Below are positions 57,625 to 64,000 of a stretch of 64,000 nt of DNA, piece after piece (position 1 is the first letter of the stretch; every line of letters begins with the position of its first letter). The DNA is taken from NCBI GenBank assembly GCA_030527545.1, contig JAUNAP010000004.1, positions 1 to 64,000 of the forward strand, given 5' to 3'. The stretch is from Actinomycetaceae bacterium (lineage in GTDB: Bacteria > Actinomycetota > Actinomycetes > Actinomycetales > Actinomycetaceae). A program made the translations under genes and the position numbers. The notes beneath the pieces were generated by a model. It worked only from the letters and a program-made list of their open reading frames with translations, was not told the origin of the DNA and searched no databases.

Positions 57625-59232
57625 ATGTATTCGACCGCTAGGCGCATCCTCATGCGAGCAGCTTGCGCACTTGCGGCGCTGAGCACCCTTGCGTGCACGG
57701 CCTGCAGCAACGCATCAACCCCTACAGTCGCCGACGACAATCGCCCCATCGTCACCATCAAAGTCCGCCGCAACGCCATCGACGTCCCCATGGCCAAGAC
57801 GACGTACTCCCAGGCCCTTGAGAAAGCCTGCGACTGCCATATTTCGTGGCAAGAAGTCCTCGACACCGCCTGGGGACAGCAGAAGGCTGCGTCGATGGCG
57901 GCCGGCGACTTCCCTGACATTGGGCTCGCTCTCTACGACCCCGCCGACGTCTCTCGCTATTTTTCCCGCTTCGCCGATCTCAGCAACGACATCGACAAGA
58001 TGCCCAATGTCAAACGCTTCCTCCAGGAGCGACCGGTCGCAGCCCATATGGCAGAACAAGACGGCGTCATCAGGTTGCTCCCCTCTGACCGAGGTAAGGG
58101 ATACCGCGTGTCGGCAAGCCATATGTTCATCAACAAGGTCTGGCTCGACAAGCTCAACCTCGAGATCCCCACTACCTGGGACGAGCTCGAGGATGTCCTC
58201 ATCGCTTTCAAGACCCGCGATCCCAACGGCAACGGCAAAGCCGACGAGATCCCCATGAACATTCGCAATGTCGGATTCGGCCTGTGGTCTCCCCTCGTGC
58301 TACTCAACTCAACTGGCATCACAACGTCGTATATGGGACCGTCCGCCTCCAGCCAAGGCATGTATGTCGAGAATGGCAAAGTCAAGTCATACCTCACTAG
58401 CAACCAGCTCCGTGACGTCATCACCTACCTGCATCGACTCCTCGACCAGGGCCTCATCCCCAAGGACACGTTCACGCGTGACGGATCGCAGTACGACGCG
58501 CAAACGATCGGTGACGGCAAGCTCGCACGTACAGGTGTCTCGATTGGCTGGTCCACCAACTCCGAATACGGCAACTTGGGCGACCAATACATCTCACTGC
58601 CGCCTCTCAAACAGCACGCCGACGATCCTGATTCCAAGGTCACTTGGGATTACTCTCAAGATGCCACTGAGTTCGCCTACGCGTTGACTGTCAAAGAAGA
58701 TACTCCACACAGGGACGCCGTACTTAAGATCGTTGACGCGATGTATACACCGGAGCTTTCTGTGGCAGGCTACTTTGGTTCTATCCCTACATACGTCACC
58801 AAAGCAGACAACAACACTTACGTCATCAACAAAGAGAAGGCTTACGAGAAGTACACCGACACGCGATCGATCGCTCTGCAGGACAGGTTCGCCGGCTATA
58901 TTCCCGACGAATTAACCATCACGAACGACACAAATGCAGACTACGTGACAGAATCCAATGAAGCGTACGCCGCAGCACTCGCTCGCGTCGATCCAGTCCG
59001 CGATATTATACCAATTTATGTTCGCCCCAGCTCAGACCAGACCGATCAGCTGTCTAACAACAACACGGCGATCTTCAACTATGTTGACAACATGCTTGCA
59101 ACCTGGGTGCAAACAGGGGGCATTGATGAGGGGTGGGACACCTATGTTAAGAAGGTTTCAGAACCCACCCTGGGCCTCAAGACGAATATCGCTATCTGGC
59201 AAGATCTCTACGACAAGATGGAAAACGACTAA
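57625..59232 (+). CDS. Carbohydrate ABC transporter substrate-binding lipoprotein
   Basis: 535 residues with an N-terminal export signal and lipobox-like Cys near residues 24-27 (STLACTACSN). It belongs to the large substrate-binding group used with LplB/YtcP-type permeases: VVLNSTGI, QYISLPPLKQHADDPDSKVTWDYSQDATEFAYAL and the C-terminal DTYVKKVSEPTLGLKTNIAIW. GGGGG precedes the ATG by six bases. It is first in the operon downstream of the operator. The sugar is inferred from the GH32 gene. Confidence 0.88.
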   Translation: MYSTARRILMRAACALAALSTLACTACSNASTPTVADDNRPIVTIKVRRNAIDVPMAKTTYSQALEKACDCHISWQEVLDTAWGQQKAASMAAGDFPDIGLALYDPADVSRYFSRFADLSNDIDKMPNVKRFLQERPVAAHMAEQDGVIRLLPSDRGKGYRVSASHMFINKVWLDKLNLEIPTTWDELEDVLIAFKTRDPNGNGKADEIPMNIRNVGFGLWSPLVLLNSTGITTSYMGPSASSQGMYVENGKVKSYLTSNQLRDVITYLHRLLDQGLIPKDTFTRDGSQYDAQTIGDGKLARTGVSIGWSTNSEYGNLGDQYISLPPLKQHADDPDSKVTWDYSQDATEFAYALTVKEDTPHRDAVLKIVDAMYTPELSVAGYFGSIPTYVTKADNNTYVINKEKAYEKYTDTRSIALQDRFAGYIPDELTITNDTNADYVTESNEAYAAALARVDPVRDIIPIYVRPSSDQTDQLSNNNTAIFNYVDNMLATWVQTGGIDEGWDTYVKKVSEPTLGLKTNIAIWQDLYDKMEND

Positions 59233-60164
59233 TGTCAACTCACATCATTACTCCTCCCCGAACAAAGGCACGCTCCGCACGGCGATTCAGCGGCAATCGT
59301 AGTAACTGGCGACTGTGGGTACTTGTGACCCCGGCCCTCATATTCGTGGCACTCTTCGCATATGTGCCAATGTGGGGCATCCAATTAGCCTTCCGCAAAT
59401 TTGACCCGGTCAAGGGCCTCACGGGCGGCGAGTGGATGGGCTTCAAGTACTTCACCAACTTCTTTTCATCGCCGCTGTTCAGCGACATTATGATCAACAC
59501 CGTCCGCATCAGCCTCTGGACGCTCGTTACGGGGTTTTTCTTTCCCATCGTTTTGGCACTCCTTATCAACCAAGTGGCGTCCAAACGCATCAAAGGCTTC
59601 ATACAGACAGTTACATACATGCCACACTTCATCTCGGTGGTTGTCATCGTCTCGATGCTCAACATTTTTCTAGCACCGGGTTCAGGACTCCTGGGTTTCC
59701 TTGGCGGCGAAACCTCCCTCATGGGCTCTCCGACCGCAATTACACACATCTATTGGGCAAGCGAAGTGTGGCAACACGTAGGTTGGAACGCTATTATTTA
59801 CCTGGCGGCGTTGTCCTCCGTCGACGTCTCACTCTACGAGGCGGCACGGATTGACGGCGCTGGCCGGCTCTCAATCATCCGTCACGTCGACATCCCGGCA
59901 ATCGCACCCACTTGCGTCATCCTACTTATCCTGACAATGGGATCCGTGCTGGCAGTCGGCTTCGACAAAATCTACCTCATGCAAAACGCGCTGAACCTGC
60001 CGGCTACCGAGGTCATCTCTACATACACCTATAAGATAGGTATCCTTGGTTCACAGTTCTCTTACTCGACAGCCATTGGGCTATTCAACACGATCGTCAA
60101 CTTCTGCTTCCTCGTAGCAGCAAACGCCCTCTCTAAGCGGGTCTCGGGATCCTCAATCTTCTAG
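59232..60164 (+). CDS. Carbohydrate ABC transporter permease, LplB-type
   Basis: 310 residues, about six membrane segments. FVALFAYVPMWGIQLAFRKFDP, the start of LplB/YteP-type permeases, is present. The EAA loop that contacts the ATPase reads EAARIDGAGRLSIIRHVDIP. It begins one base within the binding-protein stop and is followed by the second permease eight bases later. Confidence 0.9.
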   Translation: MSTHIITPPRTKARSARRFSGNRSNWRLWVLVTPALIFVALFAYVPMWGIQLAFRKFDPVKGLTGGEWMGFKYFTNFFSSPLFSDIMINTVRISLWTLVTGFFFPIVLALLINQVASKRIKGFIQTVTYMPHFISVVVIVSMLNIFLAPGSGLLGFLGGETSLMGSPTAITHIYWASEVWQHVGWNAIIYLAALSSVDVSLYEAARIDGAGRLSIIRHVDIPAIAPTCVILLILTMGSVLAVGFDKIYLMQNALNLPATEVISTYTYKIGILGSQFSYSTAIGLFNTIVNFCFLVAANALSKRVSGSSIF

Positions 60165-60172
60165 GACACACA

Positions 60173-61078
60173 ATGAACCGTCTGCGTACTTTCACCACAC
60201 AGATCAAGCAGCAACGCGGCGCCGACCTTGCCATTACATTATCGATTGGCATCATCCTCACCCTCGTTGTAATCGCGATTATCTATCCACTTTGGTTCAT
60301 CATTATTTCGTCATTTTCTGATCCGACGGCCGTCGCATCTGGAAACGTACGCCTACTCCCCAAGGCGCCAACCCTCGAGGGCTATCGCCGCATCTTCGAC
60401 GAGCCTCGCATTTGGCAAGGATATAGAAACACGATCTTGTATTCATGTCTCGGCACCGCCGTCAACATGATAGTAACGATCCCTGCCGCCTTCGCACTTT
60501 CGCGCGCAGAATTCAAAGCTCGCCGCATAATCCTCTTCCTCTTTTCCTTCACTATGTTCTTCTCTGGAGGACTCATCCCCTCCTATCTCCTCTACTCTCA
60601 ACTCGGCCTGCTTAACTCTATGTGGGTCTTCATCCTTCCCGGAGCCGTTTCGGTGTATAATGTCATCGTTGCGCGTTCCTTCTTTGAGACGTCGATACCT
60701 CAAGAGCTGTTCGACGCCGCACGTATTGACGGACTATCATATTTTGGATTCTTCTTTAAGATAGTTCTTCCGCTATCGTCAGCGATTTTGGCGGTTATCG
60801 GGCTCTATTATTTCGTCGGCCACTGGAATGACTTCATGACCGGCCTCATCTTCATTACCGATGACAGCAAGCTTCCTCTGCAAAACATCCTCCAACAGCT
60901 ATTGCTGGTCAACCAAAACACCTCAACGACATCAATTGGCGTGGCAGATGCACAAAGGGCCGCAGATCAAATGAAGTTTGGTATCATCATTGTATCAACG
61001 GTTCCCCTACTCATCGCCTATCCATTCCTTCAACGCTACTTCGATAAAGGCGTGATGTTGGGGGCCGTCAAGGGATGA
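60173..61078 (+). CDS. Carbohydrate ABC transporter permease, YtcP-type
   Basis: 301 residues with about six membrane segments. It has SFSDPTAV and the EAA loop DAARIDGLSYFGFFFKIVLP, then the C-terminal YPFLQRYFDKGVMLGAVKG typical of YtcP/LplC partners. It overlaps the DUF624 gene by four bases. No ATPase gene accompanies the permeases, as is common when a shared MsmK-type ATPase is used. Confidence 0.9.
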   Translation: MNRLRTFTTQIKQQRGADLAITLSIGIILTLVVIAIIYPLWFIIISSFSDPTAVASGNVRLLPKAPTLEGYRRIFDEPRIWQGYRNTILYSCLGTAVNMIVTIPAAFALSRAEFKARRIILFLFSFTMFFSGGLIPSYLLYSQLGLLNSMWVFILPGAVSVYNVIVARSFFETSIPQELFDAARIDGLSYFGFFFKIVLPLSSAILAVIGLYYFVGHWNDFMTGLIFITDDSKLPLQNILQQLLLVNQNTSTTSIGVADAQRAADQMKFGIIIVSTVPLLIAYPFLQRYFDKGVMLGAVKG

Positions 61079-61764
61079 CTCTTCATCGCTTTGCTCTGAG
61101 TTATGAAAGGTTCTGCAGGCTTGTCTGCCGACTCGTAGTCATCCACGCGCTCGCCGTGACCTATAGCCTCGCGGGATTCGTCATCTTCGGAATCTTCCCC
61201 GCTATGGAGGCAGTCGTCCGACTTCAACGGCGCGAGCGTATGCAGGAAGAACCGTTGCTGCTGCGTCAATTGCCCACCGTTTTGTGGGCGGAATGGCGAC
61301 GGTGCGCTGTGGGAGCCAATCTGCGCGGATGGTCGATAGGCGGAATAGGCTTGATGCTCGCCTGGGAGTATCAGGCGATGAATGTCCTTGGCGTGGGCGT
61401 TGCTGGCTACCTCTGTGCAGGACTTCTCCTCATGCTCATGGTCTTCCTGTACCTCACCTGGGCCAATGCTGCTTTCTTGACCTCGCACCTCACGCTGTCT
61501 CCTTCTCAGGTGGTGCTCATGAGCGGGAGTATGGTGATCGCGAGACCGCTCGTCTCGCTGCTGAGCATCGTTGTCTCGGTGGCTTGGGCGGCTCTGGCCT
61601 ACACTCTGCCTGCGCTCCTTATCGTCCTCGGCGGCGCCCCGGTACTCTATTGTCTATCCTACGTGCGATGGACCTTAGGTAAGGTGCCTGGAACGCATTC
61701 GCACGCATATGAGATCAAGGAGGACACATGCGGGTTACCCTACGCGATATCGCCTACGAGGTAG
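61075..61764 (+). CDS. DUF624 (YesL-like) membrane protein
   Basis: 229 residues with about five membrane segments. The DUF624 pattern is seen in GIFPAMEAVVRLQRRERMQEE and the following segments. Members accompany sugar ABC transporter genes, as here; their role is unknown. Its last 37 bases overlap the start of the LacI regulator in another frame, an unusually long overlap. Confidence 0.8.
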   Translation: MTLHRFALSYERFCRLVCRLVVIHALAVTYSLAGFVIFGIFPAMEAVVRLQRRERMQEEPLLLRQLPTVLWAEWRRCAVGANLRGWSIGGIGLMLAWEYQAMNVLGVGVAGYLCAGLLLMLMVFLYLTWANAAFLTSHLTLSPSQVVLMSGSMVIARPLVSLLSIVVSVAWAALAYTLPALLIVLGGAPVLYCLSYVRWTLGKVPGTHSHAYEIKEDTCGLPYAISPTR

Positions 61765-62780
61765 GCGTCTCTATCGCGACAGTCTCACGCGTCCTCACGA
61801 ACAAGGATTCCGGTCGCGTACGTCCAGAGGTTGCTGCCGAAATTCGCCGAGCTGCGACACGCATGGGTTATCGTTCAAGCGCCCTTGCACGGGGGCTACG
61901 GACGCAGCATACGCGAATTTTGGGTTTTGTTTCCGACGTCATCGCTACGAGTCCTTACGCGGGGCGAATCCTCCTTGGTTCACAGGAGGCTGCACGTAGA
62001 TATGGCTACACGCTCCTTACGGTTAACACAGAAGATGACGAAGAGGTGGAGGACCAGCATCTCGAGGCCCTATCCTCCTATCATGTCGACGGATACATTT
62101 ACGCCTCGATGTTTAACCGCTCGCTTACGGTTCCAAAACGCTTGACGTCAGCGCCAACAGTCATTGTCGATGCGTCAAGCTCGGAAATCGCTATTCCGAG
62201 CGTCACGCCCGACGAGGTTAAGATCGGCACTCAAGCTGCTCAAGCACTTATTGAAGCTGGCGTGACTCGCATACTCTACGTCGACACATCGGCAGACATT
62301 GTCGCTCGACAGGGGCGCCATCACGGGTTCTTCACCACAATCGACAATCTTGCACCCCAGGTCGACGTGTCACTGCTCGCCGTTGATGACCGCATTGAGC
62401 GCGCATGGGAGCCCCTCGTATCCGCCTTGGGAACGGATGTCGATGGTGTCTTTTGCTTCAACGATGTGCGTGCTGCAATGGTGTATCAGGCCTGCGCAGC
62501 TGCTTCTCGAATTATCGGACATGACCTTGCGGTAGTCTCTGTCGATAAAAGCGAGATTACGCAGCATAGCCTCCACCCACCCCCATCATCGATCGCCCTA
62601 CCTCATTTTGAAATGGGGTATTGGGGATGCGCGAAACTTATCTCCTCAATTGCCGGTGACTCCGCGCTCACCGATGACCCGATTCTCGCGACGCTCCCCG
62701 GCCTTAAACACGATCATGTATCCCTCTACTCCAACGAAGTTATCGGTGGCCAGAGCTGCATGCTTCACACGAATGGATAA
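61728..62780 (+). CDS. LacI-family transcriptional regulator
   Basis: 350 residues. The N-terminal LacI helix-turn-helix is MRVTLRDIAYEVGVSIATVSRVLTNKD, with the hinge helix near SSALARGLR. A periplasmic-binding-like effector domain follows. AAGGAGGACAC precedes the ATG. Expected to bind the AAACGTTT-centred site at 57563 and to be relieved by the transported sugar or its product. Inferred, not shown. Confidence 0.93.
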   Translation: MRVTLRDIAYEVGVSIATVSRVLTNKDSGRVRPEVAAEIRRAATRMGYRSSALARGLRTQHTRILGFVSDVIATSPYAGRILLGSQEAARRYGYTLLTVNTEDDEEVEDQHLEALSSYHVDGYIYASMFNRSLTVPKRLTSAPTVIVDASSSEIAIPSVTPDEVKIGTQAAQALIEAGVTRILYVDTSADIVARQGRHHGFFTTIDNLAPQVDVSLLAVDDRIERAWEPLVSALGTDVDGVFCFNDVRAAMVYQACAAASRIIGHDLAVVSVDKSEITQHSLHPPPSSIALPHFEMGYWGCAKLISSIAGDSALTDDPILATLPGLKHDHVSLYSNEVIGGQSCMLHTNG

Positions 62781-62784
62781 ACTC

Positions 62785-64000
62785 ATGTATTTTGATTACG
62801 ACCTTTCCTCTCACTCGTTTTTTGATCGCGTTGACCTCTGCGTCGAACGCGTCGGTGACGAGGATGTCACTGCCACTTTATTCCGTGACGGCGATACGGT
62901 CACTTCTACCCTTCTCACCCCACCAGCGCGGCGGGGTCTGCTCCGTTTGACCTGTGACCTCGGCGCTGACCGGGTTAAGGTCTCGGGTGCGCGCGTGGCG
63001 CTTGCCTATTCATGGAACTCGAGAAGAGTGATCGACGACGGTGTGACAACTTTTGCCCCGCAGTCTCCTTCGGGCCGAGCGCGGGCGCATATCACGCCAC
63101 CCACGGGTTGGCTCAATGATCCGAACGGATTGTGCTTCTTCCGTGGCGTCTACCATGTCTTTTATCAGTTTACTCCCTATTCCCCGCATTGGGACGTTAT
63201 GCACTGGGGTCATGCCGTCTCATCGGACCTCATCCATTGGCGCAACCTACCGATTTTTCTTGTCCCGCAAGCCGATCTCATGGAAGACTCCCCGCTCACC
63301 GGAGGCGCATTCTCTGGATCGGCGCTCCCACTAGATACTTACGGACGTCCATGTGACGGTCACGACGCTGAACGTCTCCTTATCGCCCTCACTCGACATA
63401 GGGAGAGCGCTAACGAGCCCGAATCAGTTATCGAGACACAAACCATTCTCGAGACAAGCGACGGCGTTCTTCCGGGCGCCGAAACCACTGTGCTCGTCGG
63501 GGGTGATGATGTAGGACGTGACTGGAGGGATCCAAAACTCGTTGTCGATGATGACGGGGTTCATATGGTGCTTGCTACCACTATCGATCGGGCCTGTGCG
63601 CGCGCTAGGACCGCGCTCGATCCCGGTGACGGCGAGTTCACACTCTCTGCTACATCTAGTGATTCTCAGCCCGAGCCCCCCTCTGTCGAGCGCCTTCCAG
63701 CCATCGTGTCTTATCTTCACGCGACCGGTGAACCATGGACGAGCGGGTGGAGTAACGAAGGAGCACTCGTCGCCGATGTGGGCCTTGCTGTCTCAACAAC
63801 GCTCGAGTGCCCCGACGTCGTGACCGTAGATGGACGGCGCTATGCTCTCGCCGGGATCATGCACTACCGGCGTGCAGGTGGCGCATTCCAACCGGTTCGA
63901 TGGTACGACCTCGATTCCAACCCCACCGTGACCGGCTGGTTTGACGAGGGTGACAGCTTCTACGCCTCACAAACCCTCGTCGAATCGGACCGCATCCTTG
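62785..64000 (+). CDS. GH32 beta-fructosidase (sucrase/levanase/inulinase type), 3' end outside window
   Basis: Partial, 405 codons to the window edge. The catalytic set is complete: nucleophile Asp112 in WLNDPNG (109-115), transition-state stabiliser Asp249 in WRDPK (247-251) and acid/base Glu341 in LECPD. The YHVFYQFTP and HWGHAVSSDLIHW segments are typical of the five-bladed propeller. A ~100-residue N-terminal extension of unknown role precedes the catalytic domain. No signal peptide is visible, so it probably acts on imported oligosaccharide in the cytoplasm. It begins four bases after the LacI gene. Confidence 0.93.
   Translation, partial: MYFDYDLSSHSFFDRVDLCVERVGDEDVTATLFRDGDTVTSTLLTPPARRGLLRLTCDLGADRVKVSGARVALAYSWNSRRVIDDGVTTFAPQSPSGRARAHITPPTGWLNDPNGLCFFRGVYHVFYQFTPYSPHWDVMHWGHAVSSDLIHWRNLPIFLVPQADLMEDSPLTGGAFSGSALPLDTYGRPCDGHDAERLLIALTRHRESANEPESVIETQTILETSDGVLPGAETTVLVGGDDVGRDWRDPKLVVDDDGVHMVLATTIDRACARARTALDPGDGEFTLSATSSDSQPEPPSVERLPAIVSYLHATGEPWTSGWSNEGALVADVGLAVSTTLECPDVVTVDGRRYALAGIMHYRRAGGAFQPVRWYDLDSNPTVTGWFDEGDSFYASQTLVESDRIL

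Overview
The window is a GC-rich bacterial chromosome segment. Gene content points to an actinomycete, probably in or near the Actinomycetaceae. The markers are the homodimeric E1 gene aceE beside a DUF3052 gene, DUF3145 and DUF2469 proteins, a polyphosphate glucokinase, many GTG starts, long G+C hairpins used as terminators, and type I-E style CRISPR repeats. The family assignment is inference from synteny and protein resemblance; no 16S rRNA is present.

Layout. 1-1300 is a decayed region: a gene-free left end, four CRISPR repeats at strict 61-bp spacing, and a chimeric relic in which a 5'-nucleotidase start with a frameshift runs into a Cas3 helicase fragment. 1432-6584 (minus) holds tyrS, an argR-argG-argH operon with its own promoter and a leader hairpin, and a flavodoxin. 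6660-10334 (minus) is pheS-pheT. 10456-12141 (plus) is map and ppgK. RNase P RNA (minus) follows, then yaaA and a membrane protein (plus). 14441-16559 (minus) carries a zinc-ribbon-family protein, a Nif3-like protein, tRNA-Val and a DUF3052 gene. aceE is on plus, followed by a strong terminator. 19578-20408 (minus) has an acyl-carrier-like protein and a DUF3145 protein.

20505-21447 (plus) is a hypothetical gene preceded by a mini-cistron. 21451-33211 (minus) is a long housekeeping run: def, proS, ispG, rseP, dxr, a DivIVA-domain gene, rlmN, cdsA, frr, pyrH, tsf, rpsB. An M23-family gene (plus) separates it from a second minus-strand run, 34032-43664: rpsP, khpA, a HAD hydrolase, rimM, a trmD-GNAT fusion, rplS, lepB, rnhB, DUF2469, yraN, comM, dprA, xerC. 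43870-56905 carries an inositol-phosphatase-family gene (plus), then (minus) an amidohydrolase, ffh, ftsY, a membrane-anchored acidic protein, smc, ndk, a PTS-like protein, a DUF1540 protein, rnhA and folC. tpx (plus) closes this part.

57563-64000 (plus) is an accessory carbohydrate locus that looks lower in G+C: a LacI-type operator, substrate-binding lipoprotein, two permeases, a DUF624 protein, a LacI regulator and a GH32 beta-fructosidase running off the window end. Together these suggest import and hydrolysis of fructose-containing oligosaccharides or sucrose. No ABC ATPase is present, so a shared ATPase elsewhere would be needed.

The most unusual observations are a series of family members that have lost their defining residues: a DhaM/HPr two-domain protein with neither phospho-histidine, a carrier protein without its attachment serine, and a zinc-ribbon-family protein with none of its four cysteines. 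The trmD-GNAT fusion and the nucleotidase/Cas3 relic beside the orphan CRISPR repeats also stand out.
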